From Aporrectodea caliginosa (Eukaryota > Annelida > Clitellata > Crassiclitellata > Lumbricidae): a stretch of DNA of 64,000 bases. The DNA lies in the NCBI GenBank assembly GCA_020284085.1, contig JACEVL010000203.1, positions 124,001-188,000 of the forward strand, in the 5' to 3' direction. Positions 45,098-57,542 of this stretch are shown here, piece by piece. A program made the position numbers and the translations under genes. How positions within the stretch are numbered: position 1 is the stretch's first letter; every line of letters begins with the position of its first letter. The notes beneath the pieces were generated by a model. The model was not told the DNA's origin and did no database searches. It saw nothing but the letters and a program-made list of their open reading frames with translations.

Positions 45098-45660
45098 GGT
45101 TCAAGCGCCCAGACAAAAGCGCCCCGACAAAGCGCCCCGACAAATGCGCCCGACAAATGCGCCAAAAAATCACCAAAAAACCCCGACAAATGCGCCGCGT
45201 CAAAAGCGCCCCAAAATAACCGACAAATGCGCCCCGACAAATGCGCCCGACAGTAGCGCCCCAATAGCAATAGAATTACTTGAGTTTGTTCTATACCTGC
45301 AAGAAAGAGGATGCTTATGTTTACATACATACATACAAACATATATGCATACATACATACATACATACATGCATACATTCATACATACAAACATATATAT
45401 GCATACATATATACATACATACATACATACATACATACATACATGATTTATATGCATACATCGTTGTGTCTCATTTTTCGTCTCATTCAACAGGCAAGGG
45501 CGGGCGCATTTGTCGGGCGCATTTGTCGGGGCGCTTTTGTCGGCAAAGGCGGGCGCATTTGTCGTGGCGCATTTGTCGGGGCGCTTTGTCGGGCGCATTT
45601 GTCGGCGCTTTTGTCGGGCGCTTTTGTCGGGCGCTTTTGTCGCTGGCGCATTTGACGGGT
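45098..45660. mobile_element. Palindromic element made of a 14-bp tandem repeat (563 bp)
   Basis: The left arm (45.10-45.26 kb) is tandem GCGCCCCGACAAAT units; the right arm (45.50-45.66 kb) is the reverse complement, GGGCGCATTTGTCG units. Between them lies an ACAT/ATAC microsatellite. A perfect 12-bp direct repeat CACCATAACACT flanks it (45086-45097 and 45661-45672). A duplication of 9-12 bp would fit a Mutator-type insertion. It has no coding capacity. Confidence 0.8.
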
Positions 45661-45719
45661 CACCATAACACTTCATGATATGACTATAAAAACGACGGAT
45701 TACAAACAACCAGTTAAGC

Positions 45720-45985
45720 TTGGGGGGGCCCGATAGCGCATTGGATAACACACTGGCATAGAGAGCGAGAGATACCGAGATCAAGTTTAAACGGACATGC
45801 TTTTCCAGAAAGCTGCTATTAGTGCCGTGTATTGCAGGCTGTCTGTTCTGTTAGTAGTTAAGATTTATGTCTTCTGTCATTTTTGTGTTCTTGTGAATTG
45901 TTTCAATTGCATAATTGTACACTGTAACCGGTTGCTGTTTGTCAACCGGATTGTTTCAATAAAGAATATTATTATTAAAATGCCC
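45720..45985 (+). repeat. tRNA-derived SINE
   Basis: A perfect A box (TAGCGCATTGG) and a weak B box (GAGATCAAGTTTAA) are followed by ATTGCAGGCTGTCTGTTCTG, the body shared with 31.7 and 60.45 kb. It ends AATATTATTATTA. Confidence 0.75.
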
Positions 45986-46659
45986 CAGCCAGTTCTGTTG
46001 ACATTGGATTAGTCAGTTCAAAAACTGTTAAGTAAATAGTATTTAAATAATAAAACCAAAAAGCACTGTAAATACTCAATGTCATACAGAAGTCAGTTTT
46101 TCTACAATCCATTTTATTATGAATTCAACCACTTCCCATTCTCTGGTAGTGCCAGTCCCAAGTCTTACCAGAAAAAAAAAAAGAGGAGGGCAACGCTAAT
46201 CATCCCTGTTATGACATTATGTCATTAAACATCAACTGACCAACCATTTTATTATTCTACCAGAAAAAATTTAAACCCAATTTAAGAGATTTCAGAATTT
46301 TCCTATAGAACCTTGTCCTGATTCAAACCAACGTCCAACTCATCATCAAGTTAAGCTTTACTGCAGCAACAACACACGATTGGGTCTAAAGGAAATAACT
46401 GCTCCTAGGGGACCAATTCTCTTCTGTTACAATCACTGGGCTCGGTTCCAATCAAAGATTTCTGCCAGGCTACATGACCACAGAGATGTCGTCAAATGAA
46501 ATACAGCTCCATGATGGGCAAATGCTTATCTCTTCATACACGATCGAACAGCAACGGAGATTGGTTGCACACAAAAAGATACAGTTACATAATTTCAGCA
46601 TCAGCTAAGCCAATGCAAGACGTTGTATCATCTTTCAGAAGAGCAGAACATCATCCTGG

Positions 46660-47427
46660 GACTTCAAGGTCTCCATTTCAAAACAGCTTTAAACAGACTG
46701 AGCAACTTATAATCTACTCTGCCACTGTTCATACTCTGACAGTGCCAGTCCCAAGCCTGGATGAAGGAGGAGGGCGATGCTAATGATCTTTGTTATCACA
46801 AAGTGTCATTAGACTGAAACTACTACTAGCCAGTGGCTTCTACGTCTTTTCTTCAAAACATTATAAGCAACTGACAACCTAACCCCGGTGGCTTCTACCG
46901 GCAAGTCTTTTCTTTACACTGTTATAAGCAGACTGTGCAACCAGCAACCTACCCTGCGGCTTCCAGATCTCTTTCCCAAAGCCACTGCGAACAGGCTGTG
47001 CAATAGACAACCTACCTACCATATGGCTTCTAAGCCATCTTTTCTTCAAAATGCTATAAGCAGACCGTGCAACTGACAACCTGTACTGCGATAATAGTAA
47101 TAACTTAGGTGACCCTAGCTAGCGGGACTATTGTCCTTTAGGGGTTCCCTTTTGTGGCTAGTGATGAAAAATAATCTTTCTGCTACTGTGTTGTGATGCT
47201 AACAATGGCAAATAATCATGTTACCTTTGTTTCACTTTAATGGCTTCAATAAAAAGAATTGAATTGAATTGAAAAAAATTGAATTGAAAACTACCCCTGT
47301 GGTTTCCAGGTCTCCGTTTCAAAGCCGTTGTGAACAGGCTGTGCAATAGACAACCTACCTACCATATGGCTTCTAAGCCATCTTTTCTTCAAAATGCTAT
47401 AAGCAGACCGTGCAACTGACAACCTAC
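46660..47427 (-). repeat. Tandem array of CADPS exon fragments
   Basis: Directly downstream (in the gene's direction) of the real exon at 47428-47569 lie at least six partial copies of its 3' half plus splice donor. They alternate between type A (about 62 bp, closest to the exon) and type B (about 68 bp, with CCATATGGCTTCTAAGCC). One A copy at about 47291-47352 still reads SIAQPVHNGFETETWKPQG. Another near 46.96-47.02 kb reads SIAQPVRSGFGKEIWKPQG. B copies read SVARSAYSILKKRW. All lack the exon's 5' half and acceptor. The array is interrupted at 47.09-47.29 kb by a retroposon. Confidence 0.88.
47085..47290 (+). mobile_element. Retroposon 3' end inserted in the exon-fragment array
   Basis: It ends TTCAATAAAAAGAATTGAAT with repeated GAATT units, typical of a non-LTR retrotransposon or SINE tail on the plus strand. 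The array sequence breaks at GACAACCT and resumes at CTACCCCTG. Confidence 0.6.
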
Positions 47428-47569
47428 CCCTGTGGCTTCCAGGTCTCCTTTTCAAAGCCGTTGTGAACAGACTGTGCAATTGACGATTCCATGAGATCAA
47501 CGTAACGCACGACGTGTGGCGCAAACAAGTCACGCAGATGATTGTGAAATTTACCACCACACAGACTTT
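47428..47569 (-). CDS. CADPS: CADPS exon ([18 protein letters not shown])
   Basis: The acceptor GTTTGTTAG opens a 142-nt exon: after completing a Glu codon it reads [36 protein letters not shown] and [10 protein letters not shown], ending with the two bases GG before the donor GTAGGT. It aligns with vertebrate LCNGKFHKHLQDLFAPLV and [20 protein letters not shown]. Incoming phase 1 and outgoing phase 2 match its neighbours. The second half and the donor are the source of the tandem array just downstream. Confidence 0.95.
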
Positions 47570-47950
47570 CTAACAAACCGCAAGAAAAAATATCAAATTA
47601 GTATTCATACACACAAAAACATAATTGACTGCCACAATGGAATACTTTTATTTCTCTGTGTTTTTGTAAGTTTGGAGCCAGTCATAGTACCATCATCTTT
47701 TAATTTTTTCAGTTTCATTGGTGGTAATTTTAATTTTAAAATATATGAATACAGACGTTATATTTCTACAGCAAAACTGGCCTTTTTCACCACTGCATCC
47801 AGGATTAGAAACCTTGCATATCAAACCAACAATGCACAACATGTTGACTTATTCAACCTATATGGTATCAATCAGTCAATCAATCAATCAAATAAACTTG
47901 ATATAGCGCTTCAAGATATCTACTCGGAGGAGGCATTAGTCCAGTGGCTG

Positions 47951-47995
<45 letters not shown>

Positions 47996-48450
47996 GACGA
48001 TTTCTATAGCGCCGTAGCATGACCGAGGCCGAAGGAAAAAGGTACATGAGTTCAACAAATCAATCACAGTCATATGATTGTCTAAACAAATAGGTCTTGA
48101 GCTTTGATTTGAATGTCTCCAAAGATGGCGCATTCTTTACATTGTCTGGAAGACTGTTCCATGCAGTGGGTCCTGCGATAGAGAAGGAACAGTCGCCAAA
48201 CCTCGTAGAAGACCGCGGGACCTGTAGCAGATTTTTTATGAGGATCGTATAGCCGACTTCTGTTCCGGTTGTCTGCTACCCGAATGCAGAAGTCTGAGAT
48301 GTAGTCTGGCATACAGTCATTCAATGATTTGTAGGCTATCAAGCACAGCTTGTAGGTGTAGGGAATGCTATTGCCCATTTCTGTTCTAACTAAGATCCTG
48401 CCCAGGTTGTACTGCTGCCTTTGAATCTGTGCAGCATACATTCTTGTTTA
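47951..48450 (-). mobile_element. CR1/L2-type retrotransposon ORF2 C-terminus and 3' end
   Basis: The minus strand reads KLCLIAYKSLNDCMPDYISD, then VADNRNRSRL, and after a frameshift CSFSIAGPTAWNSLPDNVKN and FKSKLKTYLF. This is the classic C-terminus of LINE reverse-transcriptase proteins. It continues through a CTATAGAAATCG end into an (ATT)n tail at 47953-47994. The copy is 5'-truncated and dead. Confidence 0.85.
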
Positions 48451-48921
48451 GATCAGGGATGGCAAAAACCTTGACTGCGTGCGTGCCAAAATGCCGTTAA
48501 AACATTTTAAAAAATACCGTCGCGTGTCCCTCAGAATTTTCCAGCATGTAATTGCTTTTCTCATGTAGGTTTCAATTGACAAAGCGTAACAAAAAACGAA
48601 TTAAAAGATATTATTTCAAAGATGGTTTTAAAATAGTGTTACAACAAAGCCCTTCATACAAGAAAATGTGTATCATTCCTACAGTGATTTTGTATTTCTG
48701 AGTTCCAAATTTCTTGGGGGACGCTCCAAATTCAGTGTGCCCTCAAAATTTGAGCACATGCCACTTTGGGCAGGCGTGCCATAGGTTCGCCATCCCTGTG
48801 TTAGATCATCATAGGTACATCGTTTTTGTGAGATGCTTAAACAACTGTGCTGTATTACCGGTAAGTGTCCTGCTACATACATACATACATCGTCTATTTT
48901 GACCGGATGAAGATGATTTAC

Positions 48922-49078
48922 CGTGACTGCGTAGGTAATCATTGAGCATTTGAAAGAGTGAGAAACTGTCCCATGAATCGGGTGGCAGCGTCTCGAGCAG
49001 AGCATCCAGGTCGACAGCAAACAACGACCAAAACGTCTCAGCGTGGATCAGCATGATGTCAGTGAACCAGGAGAATGC
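48922..49078 (-). CDS. CADPS: CADPS exon ([18 protein letters not shown])
   Basis: The acceptor TTTGCCTTCCAG and donor GTAAATC bound 157 nt: [52 protein letters not shown] plus one base. It matches vertebrate [20 protein letters not shown] and PPDTWDSFPLFQLLNDFLR closely. This is part of the Munc13-homology (MHD) segment, which is used in priming dense-core and synaptic vesicles and in SNARE and syntaxin interactions. Phases 0 in and 1 out. Confidence 0.96.
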
Positions 49079-49177
49079 CTGGAAGGCAAAGCCAACATCT
49101 TAATTCACATCAACTAATATCCCCTCACTTCTAACCACCTTGTTGAGAATAATTTTGACTTGATATCAGCAACACGC

Positions 49178-49360
49178 ATTATTATTATTTATTATTTGTC
49201 ATCATTATTATTATTACTATTTATTATTTGTAATTGTTATTATTACTATTACTATTATTATTATTGTTATTCTTATTATTATTATTATTAATCATCATGT
49301 TAGTTCAATACTATTATTACTATGATTATTATTTTTATTATTATTATTATTATTATCGGG
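49178..49360. repeat. (ATT)n microsatellite
   Basis: Imperfect ATT and ATTATTT repeats in the CADPS intron. Confidence 0.92.
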
Positions 49361-49771
49361 CTTAGCATCGGAGAGCTCTTTTTGAAACAATCGTATGTTG
49401 GAAAACAGGTCGAGCATTGCATAACAACACGCATTGATTGATCAGCTTTGGATTAGACGCATAGGTTCATAGGTCACCAAAGAAATGGCCCAAGCGTAAT
49501 AACACGGGCCAAACCCCTCCTTAGTTTTGTGAGGGCTACGACGGCTGAGCAAAACAGTCCGTGGACCACAGCAGACCACGGCTTCTTGCTAATCCGGAAC
49601 CAAGTCATGGGAGGGTCAATATGTCTCCTGGGATGGCATTCATCGCTGGCTCTCGTAATTGAAACTGAAGAATTGTAATTGAAACAGAACAATTCCCTGC
49701 ATCGACAACACGAAACGAATCGAGATATTGTTTATGTCTGCAGTAAAACTAGGGCAGGACCAGTCGATAGA

Positions 49772-50625
49772 AAAGTAAAGACCTCCTCTACAAACATATG
49801 ACCTCCTCTACAAACATAGGACCTCTCTACAAACATAACAAACACCTCCTCTACAAACATAAGACCTCCTCCACAAACATCTCTACAAACATAAGACCTA
49901 CAAACATTTCTACAAACATAACACCTCCTCCACAAACATAAGACCTCCTCTACAAACATAAGACCTCCTCTACAAACATCTCTACAAACATAACACCTCC
50001 TCCACAAACATAAGACCTCCTCCACAAAATTTCTACAACATAAGACCTCCTCTACAAACATCTCTACAAACATAAGACCTCCTCTACAAACATAAGACCT
50101 CCTCCACAAACATCTCTACAAACATAAGACCTCCTCCACAAACATCTCTACAAACATAAGACCTCCTCTACAAACATAAGACCTCCTACAAACATCCTCC
50201 TCTACAAACATAAGACCTCCTCTACAAACATCCTCCTCTACAAACATAAGACCTCCTCTACAATCTCCTCTACAAACATAAGACCTCCTTTACATCTCCT
50301 CTACAAACATAAGACCTCCTCTACAAACATCTTACAAACATAAGACCTCCTCCACAAACATAAGACCTACTCCACAAACATAAGACCTCCTCTACAAACA
50401 TCATCTCCTTCTCTTTCAACATTTGCACAAACATAAGACCTCCTCTACAAACATAAGGATTGGTCTACAAACATAAGACCTCTACAAACATAAGAACCAA
50501 ACAGATCTAAGACCGCTACAAACATAAGAATGCTACAAACACAAGACCTCCTCTACAAACATCTCCTCTACAAACATCCTCCTCTACAAACATAAGACCT
50601 CCTCTACAACTTCTCTACAAAAATT
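49772..50625. repeat. 20-bp minisatellite, AAGACCTCCTCTACAAACAT
   Basis: About 40 copies of AAGACCTCCTCTACAAACAT, alternating with shortened versions (CTCTACAAACAT). The repeated block has no unique spacers. Confidence 0.95.
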
Positions 50626-51194
50626 AGATAAATCTAAATGGATGAATTACTTCTGCATAAATTCATCAAACTTTATCAATATAACTACAAGCTAAATTCA
50701 AAGCAATTCCTTTAGTATTCACATATATAATATATACATAATATTATATATTATATATATATATATGAATACTAAATAAAGGCCAAGAATCACATACCCT
50801 GCTGGGCACAATCATGGCTACAGAGGAGTTGTAGTGAATTACAGACATAAAGAACAGAACAGAATTGCAGAATATTGGATTCTTGGACTTGCTGTTGAGC
50901 AGAGATTTAAAAAAAACAGAAATACTTATATTACATTGCATACGGATTGAGCAGAAGTCAATACAAATAAGACCAGAGAAGTGTCTCCACTAACAACAGC
51001 CCAAACTGATGATACATGCACACAAACATGCAAACATACAAGTATACACACACACACATTCTGGACGAGGATTCCATGCAATCTGTGACATGAGCTCCTT
51101 CTTCTCCTTCCTATGGCTCAGTATTTTGCAAGCGAATGAATACCATTCGATTTGATACTCCTGAAGAAATGGTGCTTCCTGAAGAAGCACTATA

Positions 51195-51465
51195 TAAATG
51201 AGCTTTACAATAACAATTACAGTTACAATTACACTTACAATTACATTTACGATTACACTTACGATTACACTTACAATCTTATAATCACACTTACAATTAC
51301 ACTTACAATCACCCTTACAATTACATTTACAATTACACTTACAATCACACTTACCGTACAATTACACTTAAAATTACAATTACAATCACGCTTACAACTA
51401 CAATTACACTTACAATTACAATAATACTTATGATTACGATTACAATTACACAATTACACACATGA
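51195..51465. repeat. TTACAATTACAC hexamer/12-mer array
   Basis: About 22 copies of 12-bp units such as ACACTTACAATT, with GATTACACTTAC variants. It directly follows a retroposon-like CACTATATAAATGAG end and may be its tail expanded. Confidence 0.92.
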
Positions 51466-51794
51466 CATCATCATAAGAAGCACATGTAGCTTCAAAGTTC
51501 AAATTAAATGACCTTATAAGATTTTACATGACAAACTGAAACCTTAAAACAAAAGAAATTCCAAGTGATCTACACACAACGATCTAGAACTGCGGAATAT
51601 GTACGTTAAAATAAAACAAACATCAAAATCACTGTTACTGCAGCCAAATTTAAAAGCAGAAGCAGAATAGTATAAAAAAATTTAACTTGTAAGCTTGCAC
51701 ATTTAGTATTAGCCCTGAGTAATCTCGTGGTAACGGAGAAAGGGGTAAATGTTGCATTACCCTCAACAGAATCTAGCAAGAAGTTGCTAAGCCA

Positions 51795-51960
51795 CAGAAG
51801 AAGCGAAGAAGTGCAGCCCCTTAGCGTAACCCTGATGACAGGTAGCCATGCATATAAAGTGTTAGCGACATCATTTCTCATCCACTGCATATGCGGATGA
51901 GTGGACATTCCACTCCTTAACAGCCTGATCCTCCCATTGACAGTCAGTGGTTGATAAACT
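51795..51960. repeat. Inverted-tRNA repeat family, partial copy
   Basis: GAAGAAGTGCAGCCCCTTA and AAGTGTTAGCGACATCATTT match the family core at 59.5 kb; it ends in a CCTCCCATTGACAGTCAGT segment. Confidence 0.7.
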
Positions 51961-53427
51961 CATTTAATAGCCAAGTGCATTCAGAAAGTGCAATACATCA
52001 GGACAATATCTGTTGGAAAAATCATAAAACCTAATGCTGCAAGAAACTGATAATGAAATATCGCAATGCGTGAAGGAAACTGAGGCAGCGCATTTCAACA
52101 CAAAACTACTTGGCGGCATTCACATGTTATATGCACAGCAAGTCTCTCTGAATGGCAAAGCCAGTAGTAATGCCCGATTCAGCAACTATAACACAAGCTA
52201 ATGAAAGCTTATGCTGCAGATGTCTATTAGCAGTAACACCCTCAAAAGATCCCATTTGGTCACATTATTTGTAAGGTACCATTTGCCTCCCATCAAGGAC
52301 ATAACTTTGCCCCTATTCCCTGCCCCACCCATCCCTCTTCCCTTCCCTTCCCTCCACTATATACGAATTTAGCAACATAAAACAATAAGGAAGTAAGCTA
52401 ACGTGAAGGCATCTATAAGCATTGCAATAGTTAAGTATGCAAGAATACACCGCCATTAACTGTCATTGCTTGAACTTGCTTCACATCAAAATAATGGTGT
52501 CAAGCAGAAAAAAAATTTCAGCAAAAGGCCAAAAAGTGGTAGTGACTGTCCCCACCGTCACAACACAAAGTCACATCTATGCCTCTGATATCATCGATAT
52601 TAGGGCAGCATATAATGGGAAGCCCTGATTTTTCTTTTGGGCCATTAAGGGTCATATTGTTACCATAACTGTAAACTGGAAATGAAATAAAATTTCAGTA
52701 ACTTTTATAAGTAAATGTAAGTACACTATATTTGATAAGCAGAAAGAATTTAAATAAAAGCTCCATATATCTTTGTTTTCATTTCAATTTGAAACTTTTT
52801 CAGGTGTCCTCGCTACTAAGCAGCAGTTACTTAGCAAGTGTTATCCACCCCATACTACATTTTAAGAGGATGAGTCTCATAGGAGAATGCAAGACATGAA
52901 CACAAATTCTAAACATCGTAAAAGGCAAATGAAGCTTTCTACTCATCAGCTGTATAAGAACCAGAATAATACTTACCGATTTGAAAGCCTTGACAAGCAG
53001 AAAAATACTAGTTTATTAGGATTTAAATCATCAGAATGTATGGAAACACGCAGTCTTATGGTCTTTCTTGCAATTTAACACAATTAATAAGTATTACTAT
53101 ATGCCAGAGCATGCAAACGTCCAAAGGACAACTTATTTCTTAAAATCTGTACATCCTGTCTTTATTTTGTATAGTTGAATTAGAAATCAACCAGTAAGAA
53201 ACCTTCCAGTTAAATAACATGTACAAGAGGAAGTAGGCAGATGAGGTATAGGAGAATGAAGTGGTAAAATGCATGATGGAAAATTTGATTACACAAAGAG
53301 AAGGAACAAGATAAAATGAATCCTCACTGTCAGAGAGAGAGAGAGACATGGATTATGTGGTCATATCACCCAAACACTGTAAAAGACTTAGAAGGCAAGA
53401 GAGCATTATGAATTGCTAGCAAATTAC

Positions 53428-53534
53428 CTCTGCATGGTATTCATCATTCTGCTGAATGACTTCAATGCACAGTTCAGCCAGATGCGCCAAGTCGTCCAGC
53501 TTCTTCTTCTGTTCAACACCCTCGGCATACGATT
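53428..53534 (-). CDS. CADPS: CADPS exon (LAELCIEVIQQNDEYHAE)
   Basis: The exon completes a Glu codon, then reads SYAEGVEQKKKLDDLAH and LAELCIEVIQQNDEYHAE up to the donor GTAATTT. It aligns with vertebrate [20 protein letters not shown] and NEEHHAE. The region before KKLDD is shorter than in vertebrates. The acceptor TTTATTAAG is weak in pyrimidines. Phases 1 in and 0 out fit. Confidence 0.93.
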
Positions 53535-53639
53535 CTTAATAAATTCATAAATACATATTTCAGAAACAAGCAGAATTGAATTAATCATTCATATACCATA
53601 AGAAGTTGTCCCGGGTTAACACAGAACTTTCCGCTGAAA

Positions 53640-53822
53640 TAAAAACAAGAATACTCCAATCCACTAACTCGTTTAATGGCTCAATCACTCACAAAGATTT
53701 CAACTCCAATACACCAACTCGTTCAATAGCTCAATGACCAACAAGGATTCCAACTCCAATCCACTAACTCGTTCAGTGGATCAATCACTCAAAAGGATTC
53801 CAACTCCAAACACGATCCTGTA
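53640..53822. repeat. Tandem repeat, about 56 bp x 3
   Basis: Three imperfect copies built on CAACTCCAATCCACTAACTC and TGGCTCAATCACTCA. Confidence 0.85.
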
Positions 53823-54439
53823 TCCGCATATGGGTCAGTGAACTTGACCGAAACCCTACCAATGTATTTTCATATGTGCAGATATCTACACAGCAGAATT
53901 TCTTCTAGGAGCACTCAACTTACCATCCCTCTTGGTTAATAGCTGTACAGTACATCAACTCTTCAGTTTATATTATATATAATACTTCATATGTACTTCA
54001 CTCTCATCTTCACACTCACGCATGCACGTACACACACTGTCATATAAATTAAATATCCATTCACTAAGTACTCTATTCAAACCATTCTTGCATTCAAAAT
54101 CTTTCAAACGGGTCATTCAAGACATAATTTCTCCACTTGGCTAGAGTATGCTACATTTTACTTATTAGTGACACCAAGGAATTATTATCATAACTAAGTG
54201 CATTAATATGACGTAATTAATAAATTTAAAAGTTGTTTTAAATACAGACTAAACCTGGCAGTGAAATAAATATAAGGGGACCATAATCAGTCAGACCATT
54301 CATAAATGATTTAAGAAAAGTCACACTTAAAATATCAGTCGTTAATTAGGTCATCACTGTAAATCATCATCAATACTGTTACAACTATTATTAAAAACAT
54401 TTTTAACTCGTGCAAAGTCACACAGAAATACGAATTGGA

Positions 54440-54620
54440 GGCATGGTTAGTCAGTCGCCAGGTGAAGAACTGTTAGATATCCAAATGATTGAAAAAGTCA
54501 ATGAGTTTTGAGGTGTTTCTTAAAGACAGTGAACTCGAGCATACGACAAACGTTGATGGTTGGTTCCATTCCACAGAGGCAGCAACATGGAATGCACGAG
54601 AGAGACAGTAACCATGTCAT
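54440..54620 (-). mobile_element. LINE ORF2 C-terminus fragment
   Basis: The minus strand reads SRAFHVAASVEWN and then, after shifts, KKHLKTH-like residues. This is the usual C-terminal layout of LINE proteins (FHVAAS, WN, KKHLKTHLF). Confidence 0.55.
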
Positions 54621-54890
54621 AACAAAAGCTAAGATGACCAAAGACATTGCCAAGAGCCAATCCAAGAAACAACTGCCATTTTAAGATCGTAAGGCAAGTT
54701 AAAGATTTGGGATCTCTTGAATGATGAAACTCTCAATAAAAACATCACAACCAAACAATTAGAAGAATGCCAACTAAAAGCAACATTTAAAACACTAAGC
54801 TCAATATATACGACCAAAACAAAAGTTTAAAATATCCACATAGGCATTTTACCACATATTCATGTCTATTCTGTGCATTTCACACACAAC

Positions 54891-54923
54891 AAAAACCCAC
54901 ATGAAACTGGCATGTGGGTTTTT
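54891..54923. other. Perfect 13-bp hairpin in a CADPS intron
   Basis: AAAAACCCACATG and CATGTGGGTTTTT are perfect reverse complements separated by the 7-nt loop AAACTGG. It is too short for a standard miRNA precursor as seen. Function unknown. Confidence 0.75.
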
Positions 54924-55002
54924 GATGGCTAGTTTACCTAAATTTTGTAAAATTTGAAACCTTAGTACCAGTGTGATGTAGTCTTCAATGACAAGTCCTT
55001 AA

Positions 55003-55075
55003 CACTTTAACGACGAGAGAGTAATAAAATTGACTGGGAAACCAATGCTGCTTGACTTAAAAGTGTTAAGGCTTA
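55003..55075. repeat. Palindromic dispersed repeat, half copy
   Basis: AACACTTTAACGACGAGAGA and GGGAAACCAATGCTGC match the unit at 22.29 and 61.27 kb. Confidence 0.7.
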
Positions 55076-55773
55076 ATATTAATGTTAGAGCATTACCCAG
55101 CCTTCACTTTGGGTGTAAATGCTCAGCCTTAATAAAAAAATTCACAAAGACTAACTCTAGTGCAGAGCAGACTTTATAATTAATTCTTTGAACTTTTATT
55201 GGTACTCTTACATAGAACGTCTAGGACTTATTTGTCTGGTAGTAAAGGGATATCGATGATACCATGGTTGGTTCTCAAAAAAATTAAATTTTAGAAACTC
55301 ACATAGATAAGACTCACTGGGTACTTATAATGCAACCTACATACAATCCTGCATTCCACAGGGCTTCCAAAGCTGGCATTATAAGGGAGAGTCCATTGCA
55401 CCTAGAAACTTCTGTGCATATAATAAAAGGCCACAAACATTCATTGGCTGGCTGCTGACCAGAATTACTTCATTACCAGCCACTTATTTAGAGTCTGAAA
55501 TATTAGCATTAGCTGAAATTAGTTGTATAAGTGCAGTGAGACAAATGTTGATCTGACAGACAGTGGCCCTGAGTGGCACAACCTTCACCTCGTTTGTTTC
55601 ACTTCAATCCACCTCACACATCCCTCCTCATATTTTACCACAACCCCACTCATATAGATAAACGAGATAAACACTTATCTTCCACAACTATTACTGTTGC
55701 TAAATCCTCCACTTCACCCTTGACTCTCAGTTAAGCTGGGGTATAGATTTTTACTATGAGAGATAAAATAAAT

Positions 55774-55926
55774 GAGGACACAACATCACTTGGACTAACA
55801 CTACGGGGAGCAATGGACTTGACAAATGACCAAGGACAATGGAGATCATTTATTCGTACTCATCGCCGCCAAATGGCTGGTGTCAGGAACTGACGATGAT
55901 GATGATGATGATGATGATGATGATAG
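55774..55926 (+). mobile_element. Non-LTR retrotransposon C-terminus with (GAT)n tail
   Basis: Forty codons read EDTTSLGLTLRGAMDLTND, QGQWRSFIRTHRRQMAGVR and N, then TGA at 55891-55893, followed by CGATGATGATG repeats. It is a short 3' remnant of the family also found at 36.4-36.8 kb. Confidence 0.8.
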
Positions 55927-55929
55927 ATT

Positions 55930-57540
55930 TTTCTGTCCAAAATCCGTTCAGAGACTGTCATTTCAGGAATAAATCAAACATGACAGCACACAGAATATAC
56001 ATTAATATGTGGCAAGTACTGGACACAAAGTTGAGTATCGCAAAAAATGCTAACGAACATTTGGCATAATAAAAACGAATATCAGTAACATCCATGCAAA
56101 TGCGTCAATGTGAGTAAGTAAAGCAATTGCAAAAACCATTTAAAACGTCGCTTTCAATATAAAAATAATAAAGCAAATAACAAACACTTTAGTTTCCATG
56201 AAAATATTCGACACAACTCATAAAGCAGAATGACGTGGATGTGAACGTACCCTAAACCAGGCACATGTCTAAATCAATTACTAAAAATTAAACAACAAAA
56301 TCTTGTCTAAAATTTAAACAACAATAATAGCAAAAGGAATCAGTGCACATAGGTCACTGCACATATATAACTGAATAATTATGATATTATATGTGTATAA
56401 TATGAAAATTTATGAACACAAAGCACATTCAAACAGGCAACTACAGAAGTATATATACCTTTCCTTGATCCTGCTGCCCATTGCAAGACAATTAACTTTC
56501 TTACATGATCACAAAGAAACCTTCTAGTTGTAATTGACAGCACAGTAAAAGTGTTTATACCTTCCCTACAGCTGCTCTGTTACTTACCAGCATTATTATT
56601 ACTATTGCTAATTCATCTGTTTCACCAGAGTTAGATATGACCGCTCAGGTTCTTAAATTAACGTCGAGAGTCAAGAAAATCACCCACGGAACAGCTATAA
56701 CCCAAGTTCCGGTTGAGCAACAAATAAACTGTTCCTATCCAAAAGACACCATACATAATAATTGTTTAAGGCCACTGTCGACTGAAGCCTTTGGTTTTAA
56801 GTTATAACTATTATTATTATTATTATTTTTATTTTTTTACCCAAGGTATCAAGGATCCCTCAGGTGGCCTAAAAAGTCTGGAGACTGCTGGAAAAGACTA
56901 CTATTCTCGAATGGTGTTGTTATTATTATTTCTTTTTATTTATTTATTATTATTGTTATTATTATGCACTAATATTTAACGACAAGGCATGAACTGGTGG
57001 TGCTCAGCAAATGTGCATCAAAGACTTGCTTTTACATAGTACATGGTTGCATAACACCTTAAATTAAAGAAGCCACCCACTTCTACACAAAGTTGTATTG
57101 CCAGAATGCCATTTGTTGTAATGTGCTTCCTTGTCAATCCATCTATCCATTCATGCACCCATCCATCGAGCCATTCGTCCATCCCAGCATACATTATATA
57201 CGCACACATTGATATTTACTTTACTCTTAGTGACTGCTTGAAATCAGTGTTAATAATAATGATGAGGCAATAAATTTGGGAGAACAAAGAATTAACATCA
57301 CACAGTCCATAATTTCCTTCTCTGAGAATTCCTCCAAATGCCACACGGTTTAAGTTTGTGCAACAAGTCAGATACTGGTCCTTGACTCATAGGTAGAAAT
57401 TACACACCAGTTCTATAAAGATGCCCCAGAAAGACAATCAGCTAATTAACAATTGAAAAAATCAAGAACCGCTTAATGTAAATTAAGTCAATAAACTGCA
57501 CAGCTTATGCATAAGATTTGGAAATTGTTGGTTAAAGTCT
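55930..57540. other. CADPS intron, no feature recognised
   Basis: Apart from (ATT)n runs near 56805-56830 and 56920-56960, this holds unique AT-rich DNA without exon signals. Confidence 0.6.
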
Positions 57541-57542
57541 AC

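Noticed and set aside
49772..50625. CRISPR-like array
   Set aside because: The repeats are 20 bp with no unique spacers, in a eukaryotic intron; it is a minisatellite. The same holds for 28965-29265 and 8085-8222.
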